DNA of 23,759 nucleotides from the NCBI GenBank assembly GCA_964448185.1, contig CAYUVO010000030.1, positions 1-23,759 of the forward strand. Reading direction: 5' to 3'. A program made the position numbers and the translations under genes. Under the pieces are notes generated by a model that saw nothing but the letters and a program-made list of their open reading frames with translations, was not told the DNA's origin and ran no database searches. Source of the stretch: OFTM382 sp964448185 (GTDB lineage: Bacteria > Planctomycetota > Phycisphaerae > Phycisphaerales > UBA1924). The number at the start of each line of letters is the position of its first letter. Position 1 is the stretch's first letter. Shown piece after piece: positions 8,547 through 15,382 of the stretch.

Positions 8547-8577
8547 CACCACTCGATTTGTTTGTGGTAGTACAGGT

Positions 8578-9150
8578 ATGAGCCTGCCCCCACAACGTCT
8601 CGCCTCGATCGGATTGGTATGCGTCGCCGTCGGCGGTTTCGCCTGGTCGGAGTTCTCGGGCACACCGATCGGACCTGCTTCTGCTTCCGCTGCAAGTCAA
8701 GCGGCGGGTGCTGATGGGCAGAGTTCAGAGACCGATGAGGTGTTGAACATAGAAACATCAACGGACTGCCGGGTGGTCCTCGCGGGCATGCTGCGGAGCT
8801 ACGCGGGTGAGCACGAGCTTGATGCTGAGCAGATCGACGATCCGTTTGTCGAGCCCGCATCATGGACGGTCGTGCCCGTGGTCGTGAACACGCCCGCCCA
8901 GGCGCAGCAGGTGGCCACAGCTTCATCGCCAGCGGCTTTGGTGCTCAGTGCGGTGATGGATTCTCCGAGCGGAGCGGTGGCTCGGGTCAATGGTGTGCTG
9001 TTGGTCGTTGGCCGCGAGGTCGAGATCCCCGGCGTCGGGCTTGTTGAACTCATCGAGGCCGGTTTGGATGGCCGTTCGGCGGTCATCAAAACCGATCAGG
9101 GCGAGTCTCGGGTCCGGCTCAACGAAGTTATCGGCGTTTCGGGCGGATAA
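8578..9150 (+). CDS. PilP/GspC-like periplasmic-domain protein
   Basis: The product has 190 residues from ATG 8578; the frame is open upstream but overlaps the pilO-like gene in another frame. An N-terminal hydrophobic helix (about 8-24) is followed by an Ala/Ser/Gly-rich linker. The C-terminal domain (about 130-190) reads LVLSAVMDSPSGAVARVNG, then VGREVEIPGVGLVELIEA and GRSAVIKTDQGESRVRLN. This is the short beta-sandwich pattern shared by PilP and the GspC homology region, with the internal 'variant-of-gene-product must be active' type VARVNG turn. PilP and GspC connect the inner-membrane complex to the secretin periplasmic domain, so a secretin should exist elsewhere in the genome. The gap to the upstream gene is 31 bases and no strong Shine-Dalgarno is visible. 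Family assignment is by pattern and synteny. Confidence 0.72.
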   Translation: MSLPPQRLASIGLVCVAVGGFAWSEFSGTPIGPASASAASQAAGADGQSSETDEVLNIETSTDCRVVLAGMLRSYAGEHELDAEQIDDPFVEPASWTVVPVVVNTPAQAQQVATASSPAALVLSAVMDSPSGAVARVNGVLLVVGREVEIPGVGLVELIEAGLDGRSAVIKTDQGESRVRLNEVIGVSGG

Positions 9151-9249
9151 TCCACAACTCCGTGTGTGAAGTCTTCAAGGTCTTGCATCAGGCATCCGAT
9201 GAAGAATCTGAGGAACACGCCTGAAAGCGAAACTAACTGGAGCCGACCG

Positions 9250-9726
9250 ATGCGTATCTGCAATCCAAACCGTAAAGCATTTAGCCTGATTGAACTTGTT
9301 ATCGTGGTGGTTATTCTCGGGATCATCGGCGCAATCGCGATTCCTCGCATGAGCCGCGGAGCCGTGGGTGCCGCCGATTCGGGAGCGATCTCCGATCTTG
9401 CGGTGCTTCGCAGCGCGATTGATCTGTACCAGGCCGAACACGACGGCGATTACCCGACGCTCGCAGACTTCAGCACCCAGCTCACCCTGTACTCGGATTC
9501 GAGTGGAGCTACGTCCGCGACGATAAGCTCGACGCATATCTACGGCCCGTATCTTCGCAAGGTGCCGGCCCAGAAGGTCGGGCCAAACAAAGGCTTCTCG
9601 AATCTGACCGCTTCAAAGGGCACCGCTGACTTCGGCTGGTGGTACACGGCTGCGAGTGGTGACATTCGAGTCAACGCGGCGGATACCGAACTCGATTCAT
9701 CGAACACGCAGTACAACGAGTATTGA
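9250..9726 (+). CDS. gspG: GspG-like major pseudopilin with Ala at the prepilin -1 position
   Basis: The preprotein has 158 residues. ATG at 9250 is chosen because GGAG (9239-9242) lies 7 bases before it and it leaves a normal 10-residue leader; the frame is open to 9166. The leader MRICNPNRKA precedes FSLIELVIVVVILGIIGAIAIPRM, a classic class III pilin helix with Glu5. The mature part has the GspG-like layout: an alpha helix (DLAVLRSAIDLYQAEHDGDYPT), GPYLRKVPAQ, then FGWWYTAASGDIRVN near the end. The usual Gly at -1 is replaced by Ala (GCA at 9277-9279), unlike the three following pilins. It is probably the most abundant subunit, with its own 99-base upstream gap and a hairpin after it (9757-9784). 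Confidence 0.9.
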   Translation: MRICNPNRKAFSLIELVIVVVILGIIGAIAIPRMSRGAVGAADSGAISDLAVLRSAIDLYQAEHDGDYPTLADFSTQLTLYSDSSGATSATISSTHIYGPYLRKVPAQKVGPNKGFSNLTASKGTADFGWWYTAASGDIRVNAADTELDSSNTQYNEY

Positions 9727-9756
9727 TCCGTATCGGCGCCCGTTTCCAGCTTTCAT

Positions 9757-9784
9757 ACAGGGATGCCCCAACGGGTGTCCCTGT
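9757..9784 (+). terminator. Candidate terminator/attenuator hairpin between major and minor pseudopilin genes
   Basis: ACAGGGATGCCC (9757-9768) and GGGTGTCCCTGT (9773-9784) can form a continuous 12-pair RNA stem, with two adjacent G-U pairs, closed by the four-base loop CAAC. The bases after it, TGTTTA (9785-9790), are T-rich but not a perfect T tract. It lies 30 bases after the GspG-like stop codon and directly before ATG 9790 of the next gene. It could end most transcripts after the major pseudopilin gene, or block ribosome binding for the next gene. Function is inferred from shape and position only. Confidence 0.5.
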
Positions 9785-9789
9785 TGTTT

Positions 9790-10533
9790 ATGAACACTCC
9801 GCGCGGATTTAGCCTGATCGAATTGATGATCGTCGTCGTCATTGTTACGACGGCGGTCTCGGTAGCCATTCCCCAAATGAGCGAGCGTGACGCGACGTAT
9901 CGCCTTGAGGTCGCAACCCGGCGCGTGCATGAAGATATCGAGCACGCTCGGCGAACCGCTCGCTTCGAGAGCCGAGGCGTTTCGATCACGTTCGATCCGG
10001 TCGTTGCCTCGTACTACACATGGATCGGTCAGCCCGTCGATGTGTTGCCACCTACGCCGCCGGTGGTCGGAGGCGTGGATCTCGACGTGCTCTACAGCGA
10101 TAACGTCGAGGACACCGCGATCGATCGCGTAGTCAGCGTCTCGGCGAACACCCGCGTCGCGTATTCCGCCTCGGGGATCATCCTTGCCAGACAGGTCGAT
10201 CTTGGCGGCCATCCGTTCAAGACCGCCTTGCTCGCCTCTGATTTCAACAGCACACCGACCCTCACGTTCGACGGCTTCGGCACGCCCGTCAGCGGCGGGT
10301 CGGTGTTTGTGGGCGTGCGATCTCGTGGACGCGAGATCTCGGTTCAACCCGGCAGCGGCAGGATCATGGTGCGCACCCTCACGCCTCTAGAAGTTGCGAC
10401 GATGAACACGGATCTCGGCACCGCTCAGGGTGCCGACCCGGGACGCGACTGGCTCGATCTGCTCATGCCCGGCTCGGGCAATGTTGACGGCGGAGCAGTC
10501 GGTGGTGTCGGTGGTGTGGGGGGTGGACCATGA
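9790..10533 (+). CDS. GspH/FimT-like minor pseudopilin
   Basis: The preprotein has 247 residues from ATG 9790; an alternative in-frame ATG at 9763 lies inside the hairpin stem and would give a 15-residue leader. The leader MNTPRG, cleavage before FSLIELMIVVVIVTTAVSVAIP, and Glu5 are canonical. The helix is followed by YRLEVATRRVHEDIEHARRTARFESRGVSITFDP, a GspH/FimT pattern. The C-terminal beta region has LTFDGFGTPVSGGSVFV and REISVQPGSGRIMVRT, matching the usual GspH ending. Beyond it is an extra tail of about 45 residues that becomes Gly-rich (from about 233). It lacks a clear Shine-Dalgarno, consistent with low or controlled translation. It overlaps the next gene by ATGA. Confidence 0.85.
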   Translation: MNTPRGFSLIELMIVVVIVTTAVSVAIPQMSERDATYRLEVATRRVHEDIEHARRTARFESRGVSITFDPVVASYYTWIGQPVDVLPPTPPVVGGVDLDVLYSDNVEDTAIDRVVSVSANTRVAYSASGIILARQVDLGGHPFKTALLASDFNSTPTLTFDGFGTPVSGGSVFVGVRSRGREISVQPGSGRIMVRTLTPLEVATMNTDLGTAQGADPGRDWLDLLMPGSGNVDGGAVGGVGGVGGGP

Positions 10534-11579
10534 CACCACGTCGCACGCACACAGGATTTACACTCATCGAGCTCGTCATGAGCCTGGCGATCGCCAGCGT
10601 TCTCGCGGTCGCGGTGACCAGTGCGATCTACATCGCGACGCGATCGGTCCCCTCAAGAGGCGACAACCTGCATACCTCGACGGACCTGCTGCTCATGGAT
10701 GATGTGCTCCGCACCGAACTCGAAATGGCTACCGCGATCATCTCGGTGACAAACACATCCATTGAGTTTGAGGTGCCCGATCGCAACAGCGACACGATCC
10801 CCGAGAACATCGAGCTGGGGTGGTCGGGCGTGGTGGGTGATCCGCTTCGCCAACGGCTCAACGGCGGCGCGTGGTCAACGGTTATCGCCGAGGTCGATGA
10901 TCTGGTCTTTACTCCATCGGGTGGCAACACGCAGGTATTCGCAGGAACTCTCACCCCGGCGGTATTACAAACGGAGATCGACGGCGCGTTTGCGGACGGC
11001 GGCTGGAGCCCGATTTTTCCAGGTAAACGTACCGGATTTCAGATTGCGCCTTCACTGCCAGATGGAACTCGATGGCGTTTAGTCGGTGTCGATCTCTACC
11101 TGCGTTGGCGAGATTCCAATGCGGGTGACATGCTCGAGATCAGCGCAGGAAAAGCGGTAACCTCGATCACGGACCCCTGGAAGCACAGCGTCGTTGAGTT
11201 TGGCGACGGTGACATCGACCAGAACGGTGAATGGAAGGACGTGCCGTTGCGGACGCCTTGGCTTGCGCACGACGAGAAGATCAACATCCATCTGTTCAAC
11301 AAGGAAGGCACCTCTCGGCCTGATTATCAGATCAAGATATTCACCTCGATGCCCGCAGGGCTTGCTTATCAGTTGGCGGTCTTTGATGATTGGGTGCTCA
11401 GCACAGCTGCGGCAATTTCGGTCAAGGTTCGGTATGAAACTATCACAGTGGATGAAACGCAAGCCGACACTGCGACGCTCGCGATCAAAGCCGTCAAGGT
11501 GCAGATGGGGTTCTCTGATGGCATCGTCACTACAGTGATGCAAGCGCGGCCTCTTGCGCACGCGGAGGATCAGCGATGA
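10530..11579 (+). CDS. GspJ-like minor pseudopilin with a large inserted beta-rich region
   Basis: A 349-residue preprotein with leader MTPRRTHTG and the class III helix FTLIELVMSLAIASVLAVAV (Glu5 present). Residues 52-130 follow the GspJ/PulJ pattern: DDVLRTELEMA, a strand-rich stretch, ENIELGWSGVVGDPLRQRLN and TVIAEVDDLVFTPSG. The C-terminal AIKAVKVQMGFSDGIVTTVMQARPLA (319-344) also fits the GspJ ending. Between them, about 135-315 holds extra sequence rich in strands and aromatic or acidic residues (RWRLVGVDLYLRWRD, WKHSVVEFGDGDID, YQIKIFTSMPAG, YQLAVFDDW). GspJ proteins are usually around 200 residues, so this is an unusually long member. In type II systems GspJ sits in the pseudopilus tip with GspI and GspK, whose candidates follow directly. 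The inserted region has no family I can name. Overlaps both neighbours by four bases. Confidence 0.8.
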   Translation: MTPRRTHTGFTLIELVMSLAIASVLAVAVTSAIYIATRSVPSRGDNLHTSTDLLLMDDVLRTELEMATAIISVTNTSIEFEVPDRNSDTIPENIELGWSGVVGDPLRQRLNGGAWSTVIAEVDDLVFTPSGGNTQVFAGTLTPAVLQTEIDGAFADGGWSPIFPGKRTGFQIAPSLPDGTRWRLVGVDLYLRWRDSNAGDMLEISAGKAVTSITDPWKHSVVEFGDGDIDQNGEWKDVPLRTPWLAHDEKINIHLFNKEGTSRPDYQIKIFTSMPAGLAYQLAVFDDWVLSTAAAISVKVRYETITVDETQADTATLAIKAVKVQMGFSDGIVTTVMQARPLAHAEDQR

Positions 11580-12076
11580 AACGCCGAGGCTTTAGCATGG
11601 TCGAAGTGGCGATCTCGTCGCTCGTGATGGCGCTCATGATGGCGTCGGCGCTCAACGCAACGGGGCTCTCGGCTCGCATCCGTGGCGGGCAAACCGCCAA
11701 GAACCGGGCCATGCTGATCTGCACCGACATGCTCAGCGAGATCCGCGCGTTGCCCTTTCCGCTCTCCGAGGATGTGATCCCAGCAGTCGCGATGCCCGGG
11801 ACGCGCAACGCGTTCATCGATGTGCTCGATTTCTCGGGCTACGACTCGTTCCCGCCGGTAGACCCGATGGGCGCAGAGATTCCCGGCGCACAAAACTGGT
11901 GGGTCCGGGTCGTCATCGCGTGGGTCGATCCCGACAACGTGAACAATGTTTCGGCCACCGATACGGGAATGCTCAGGATCAGAGTGACCGTCTATCGCGG
12001 CTGGGTTGAACTCGCCAGCGCCAGCACACTCCGCAGCGCAGCAGGCGAGATCGCACGCAACGGGGTAACGCCATGA
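11576..12076 (+). CDS. GspI/PilV-like minor pseudopilin
   Basis: A 166-residue preprotein with a very short leader, MKRRG, followed by FSMVEVAISSLVMALMMASALNATG, which has the conserved Glu5. The following segment ARIRGGQTAKNRAMLICTDMLSEIRALPF is the typical GspI/PilV 'A-x-x-L-x-x-E' helix. The C-terminal half is a beta-domain containing WWVRVVIAWVDP and LRIRVTVYRGWVELAS, like the ending of GspI and PilV proteins. GspI is the core of the tip complex and binds GspJ and GspK; its position between the GspJ-like and GspK-like genes supports this. Start ATG overlaps the upstream stop and the stop overlaps the downstream ATG. Confidence 0.82.
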   Translation: MKRRGFSMVEVAISSLVMALMMASALNATGLSARIRGGQTAKNRAMLICTDMLSEIRALPFPLSEDVIPAVAMPGTRNAFIDVLDFSGYDSFPPVDPMGAEIPGAQNWWVRVVIAWVDPDNVNNVSATDTGMLRIRVTVYRGWVELASASTLRSAAGEIARNGVTP

Positions 12077-13215
12077 AGCAACGAAGGTTCCCTCAACGTC
12101 GCGGCGGGATCTATCTGCTCGTGCTCGTGGGTTCAGCTACGGTGACTTCAATCTCGCTCTTGGGGTTGTCGATGGCAAGCGAACGCCGCCAGGCCGCCGA
12201 TCGAGCGGTCAACTCGCAGGCTGCGACACAACTCGCACACGCGGCCATCGAACTCGGGATCGATACCATCGCCCGAGATCCGAACTGGCGTTGGAACCAA
12301 GAGATTGGGTGGTGGTTCAAGGCAAGATCGCTCGATGGCGGCACGATGGCGTTGGCCGTGACCGACCGTGCGGGCGCGAGCGTTTCTGACGGCCCATGCC
12401 GAGCAATCGTGCTCCGAGGCGTCGGCAAGCAATCCACATCGCGGACCATGATCGAGGTCGAACTCGAACCCGAATATATCTGGCCCGATGACGGGCTCGA
12501 AGCGGCGGCCGCCCTCGGCGGTGTCGGATATTGGAAAAACGAACCCGACGAATCAAAGCCGCAGGACGGGATCGCCAACAACGCCGGCACTTGGGAGGGA
12601 GCCTCGAATCTGCTGACCTATGAGAGCATCTCGTGTACGACCGCTCACGGGTACAACGGCACGGACAATTACGTCCGTATCAAGCACGAAAACAACTACG
12701 ATAATGACAACGGCTCGATCGCGCTGTGGTACTTCCAAGACGACGATCAGACACTCGCCGGTTTGTTCAGCAAAGATGACGCATGGGACGGTGACATCGG
12801 CGGCACGGCCATCATGCTCACCAACAGCGGGCTGAGGTTCTCCATACGGCGCAACGGGGACGTCAAGCACATCTTCGGTGAGGTCCCCGAACCCGGGCAA
12901 TGGCACCATGTGGTCGCCACCTTCGGCGACGACGGCATGGCGCTCTACCTCGACGGCGTGCTCCAGGCAACCGATCCGCTCAATCTCGGGTGGGGACAGA
13001 ACTACGCCCCGATGGTGTTCGGTGCATCGAATCAGGCAGCAGCTCTCGCGGGCAACTCGGAAACGATCATGGGCTTCCTCAAAGGCTCGGTGGCACACAT
13101 AAGTGTGTTCAATCGAGCTCTTCGAGAGGGCGAGGTGCTCACGCTTATGGACGCGCAGCGAAAGCCCCCGATCATGCGCATTGTTCCGGGTAGCTGGCGT
13201 CGCGTGACCGAATAA
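12073..13215 (+). CDS. GspK/PilX-like tip pseudopilin carrying a LamG (concanavalin-like) domain
   Basis: A 380-residue protein. The N-terminus MKQRRFPQRRGG then IYLLVLVGSATVTSISLLGLSMA looks like a prepilin leader and helix. It lacks Glu at position 5, as is usual for GspK, which caps the pseudopilus. Residues 35-135 continue as a helix and short strand region similar to PilX/GspK (RQAADRAVNSQAATQLAHAAIELG). From about 143 to 355 is a LamG/concanavalin-A-like jelly roll: YWKNEPDE, TDNYVRIKH, GSIALWYFQDDDQTLAGLFSK, GLRFSIRR, GQWHHVVATFGDDGMALYLDG (276-296, the hallmark motif), then LKGSVAHISVFNRALREGEV. LamG domains bind glycans or other ligands. This domain replaces the usual GspK body and would sit at the filament tip. 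It is the last gene of the operon. The lectin fold is clear; the ligand is unknown. Confidence 0.85.
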   Translation: MKQRRFPQRRGGIYLLVLVGSATVTSISLLGLSMASERRQAADRAVNSQAATQLAHAAIELGIDTIARDPNWRWNQEIGWWFKARSLDGGTMALAVTDRAGASVSDGPCRAIVLRGVGKQSTSRTMIEVELEPEYIWPDDGLEAAAALGGVGYWKNEPDESKPQDGIANNAGTWEGASNLLTYESISCTTAHGYNGTDNYVRIKHENNYDNDNGSIALWYFQDDDQTLAGLFSKDDAWDGDIGGTAIMLTNSGLRFSIRRNGDVKHIFGEVPEPGQWHHVVATFGDDGMALYLDGVLQATDPLNLGWGQNYAPMVFGASNQAAALAGNSETIMGFLKGSVAHISVFNRALREGEVLTLMDAQRKPPIMRIVPGSWRRVTE

Positions 13216-13253
13216 GACCAAAGCCTAGTAGTGGCGAACCCCATGCTTTGTCT
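13215..13253. terminator. Possible bidirectional stem-loop between convergent operons
   Basis: AGAC-C-AAAGC (13215-13224) can pair with GCTTTGTCT (13245-13253), giving nine pairs with one bulged C and a 20-base loop. It lies in the 64-base gap between the end of the pseudopilus operon and the end of the HD-GYP gene, where transcription from both sides should stop. There is no T tract, so intrinsic termination is uncertain. Confidence 0.3.
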
Positions 13254-13279
13254 GTGTCAGCCGTGTCATCGCTAGTTGC

Positions 13280-14899
13280 TTACGCAGCCTTGAACTGCGT
13301 CGCTCGATGAGCGTTGATCTCGAGCAGCTCGTCGTAGGCTGTAAAGTCCATCGCAGCGAAGATCGGTGCGAGCTTGGGATCAAACTGCTTGCCGCCGCAC
13401 GCAATGATCTCGCTGATGACTTTCTCTCGCGGCATCGCAGCCCGATACGCGCGGTTGGAACTCATCGCATCAAATGAATCCGCAAGACACATCACCCGCC
13501 CAAAGAGCGGGATCTCGTCGCCCGCGACACGGTCGGGATAGCCCATCCCATCCCAGCGTTCGTGATGGGCCAGGACGCCCTCGAGGATGTCCTCGAAATC
13601 GGGGATGCCCTTGAGCACGTCGTAGCCAAGCTGAGGGTGGAGCTTGATGAGCTCGAACTCTTCTTCAGTGAGGCGGCTGCTCTTGGTGAGCACCGCTTCG
13701 GGCACCCCGACCTTGCCCACGTCGTGCAGCAAGCCTGAGAGATGGATCCGTTCGACGACTTCAATGGGCAGCCCCATGGCGGCCCCGAGCTGCTTGGCGA
13801 GCAGAGCCACCCGTTCGGAGTGGCCTTGGGTGTATTGGTCCTTGGCATCGACTAGCGCCGTCAGCGCTCGGATCGACCCTACGAACATGGCATTGCGTCG
13901 GACTTCGAGCCGGGCGTTGTCGAGAAACGTACCGACGTATCCCGAGACGGACGAGATGAGCTTGGTGTCGTAGCTGCTGACCTGTGGGTCGTCACCTCGT
14001 TTGCCGCCTGCGATCAGGATGGCGTTGGTGTGGTCGTCGCGGACGATGGGCTGGGCGACGATCTGTCCGCCGCCGGTGATCCCGAGCGAACTCAGCGACA
14101 GCACACCGGTAGACTCACCGGGTTGTTTCGAGCGGACCCAGTGCCACAGGGGTTCGTTGAGGCTTTCATCACTGATGCGACCCATGCCGTAGCTGAAGCT
14201 CTTGCCCGCGATCTCAGCGGGCAGATCGGGATCGTCCGCGATCATGACACAGAACCAGCGAAAGTGCAGCGTGTCGGCGAGGCGTTCGAGCACCGTCTCG
14301 AAGAACTCGATAGGCCTCGTGAAGCGTGTCATCGATCGGCCCAGCTCGTGGAGCAGCGCCATCTGTTCGTAGGCGTCGCCCAGATGGTTGGTGAAGCCGT
14401 CGATCGTGCGGTTGTCGAGCGCTGTGCGTTCGAGGTCTTCACGCATCGGCGCGAGGAGCATCTCGAGCCGATCGTGTTCGCCCGCAGCACTCACCGCGTA
14501 ATCATTCAGCGCTTCGCGTGTGGCGTCCACGTCGAGCACCGCTTGTGCGCACAGGTTCTCATACACCACGTCTTCGAGCGCACATGGCTCGATCAACGTG
14601 ACGACCAGATACCCCGTGGTGCGACCTCGTGTACGCGTCGCGACCCCCAGCAGCGAGCATCCGGGCCATAGCTCAACCGTCCGCGATGGGCTCCTGCCCG
14701 CCCACTCGGTAACTTGTTGTTCGATGAGCGAGGTGAATGCTCCGCTCTTGAGAAACAGACCCGCTGCTTCTGAGAGCGAGGGTTCCTGAAGAATCCGCCC
14801 CTGCGTATCCACGCTCCAGACCAGATACCCCGCCGCAGCACAACGCTCGCGCAGGATCTCGCCGGGAGGACGTGATTCATGGTCGGACATGGATCTCAT
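13280..14899 (-). CDS. HD-GYP cyclic-di-GMP phosphodiesterase with GAF-like domain
   Basis: A 539-residue protein starting at ATG 14899, overlapping the receiver gene stop by ATGA; ATG 14890 is an alternative. Residues 24-105 look like a small PAS-like sensor (YLVWSVDTQGRILQEPS), 140-195 form a helical linker, and about 195-330 resemble a GAF domain. The HD-GYP domain (about 340-510) is complete: HSERVALLAKQLG (360-372), the LHDVGK catalytic pair His392-Asp393 with Lys396, His421, HHERWDGMGYP (445-455) including GYP, and Asp474. Such enzymes hydrolyse cyclic di-GMP, lowering its level and usually reducing adhesion. The gene is co-transcribed with a CheY-like receiver, a split version of the RpfG arrangement. 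It faces the pseudopilus operon tail to tail, and a c-di-GMP-binding-type ATPase is encoded there. Confidence 0.93.
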   Translation of the reverse strand: MRSMSDHESRPPGEILRERCAAAGYLVWSVDTQGRILQEPSLSEAAGLFLKSGAFTSLIEQQVTEWAGRSPSRTVELWPGCSLLGVATRTRGRTTGYLVVTLIEPCALEDVVYENLCAQAVLDVDATREALNDYAVSAAGEHDRLEMLLAPMREDLERTALDNRTIDGFTNHLGDAYEQMALLHELGRSMTRFTRPIEFFETVLERLADTLHFRWFCVMIADDPDLPAEIAGKSFSYGMGRISDESLNEPLWHWVRSKQPGESTGVLSLSSLGITGGGQIVAQPIVRDDHTNAILIAGGKRGDDPQVSSYDTKLISSVSGYVGTFLDNARLEVRRNAMFVGSIRALTALVDAKDQYTQGHSERVALLAKQLGAAMGLPIEVVERIHLSGLLHDVGKVGVPEAVLTKSSRLTEEEFELIKLHPQLGYDVLKGIPDFEDILEGVLAHHERWDGMGYPDRVAGDEIPLFGRVMCLADSFDAMSSNRAYRAAMPREKVISEIIACGGKQFDPKLAPIFAAMDFTAYDELLEINAHRATQFKAA

Positions 14900-15291
14900 G
14901 CAGCATCTCGCAGTGCTTCGGGATCGCCCAGCAAGTCTTTGGCGCAGCTCACCAGCTCGCGGGCACTAAAAGGCTTGGCGAGCAGCCGCTGGATGTTGGT
15001 GTCATCGAGTTGGAGCTGATCGACCATGTAGCCACGGGCGGTGAGCATCACGATCGGGATGTTGGTGGTGTCAGGATTGGCCTTGAGCTTGGTCGCCATC
15101 TCGATCCCGTTCATGTACGGCATCTGGAGATCCACAAAGATCAACGCGGGCATCTGCTCGACCGCAGCCTCATACCCCATCGCTCCATCGTGGACCTCAG
15201 CGGTGGCGAATCCCGCCCGCTGAAGCCTCGAAGCTACCACGCGGGTGATATGCGGTTCGTCATCGACGAGCAAGATCAATGGCTGGTCCAT
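14896..15291 (-). CDS. CheY-like single-domain response regulator
   Basis: The protein has 131 residues from ATG 15291, preceded by AAGGAGT (15296-15302); the frame is open to 15336 but the Shine-Dalgarno decides this start. It has all receiver landmarks: acidic pair Asp10-Asp11, phospho-acceptor Asp54 in FVDLQMPYMNG, Thr84 in MLTARG and Lys106 in LLAKPF. There is no output domain. The stop overlaps the start of the HD-GYP gene (ATGA), so the two are almost certainly translated together and the receiver probably controls the phosphodiesterase. No kinase is adjacent. The nearest is the membrane kinase at 1588, which lacks a receiver of its own, so pairing between them is possible but unproven. 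Confidence 0.93.
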   Translation of the reverse strand: MDQPLILLVDDEPHITRVVASRLQRAGFATAEVHDGAMGYEAAVEQMPALIFVDLQMPYMNGIEMATKLKANPDTTNIPIVMLTARGYMVDQLQLDDTNIQRLLAKPFSARELVSCAKDLLGDPEALRDAA

Positions 15292-15382
15292 CGCAACTCC
15301 TTGGCATGCCGGTGCGGCAGCGCCAAAGAGATACATCGGCCTAGAAGAAGTCTCGGTTTGGTCTCAACGCCAGAACAACGCT

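Noticed and set aside
8543..8577. TTGACA at 8543-8548 as a -35 box for the pilP/gspC-like gene
   Set aside because: No acceptable -10 box at the right distance, and the start codon follows too closely to leave room for a leader.
7572..8926. Two long minus-strand open frames of more than 330 codons opposite the pilN-, pilO- and pilP-like genes
   Set aside because: They overlap recognisable coupled genes, show no domain pattern and have the Arg/Ser/His-rich composition typical of antisense frames in GC-rich DNA.
14030..14671. Plus-strand open frame of 213 codons opposite the HD-GYP gene
   Set aside because: No signature and entirely antisense to a well-supported protein.
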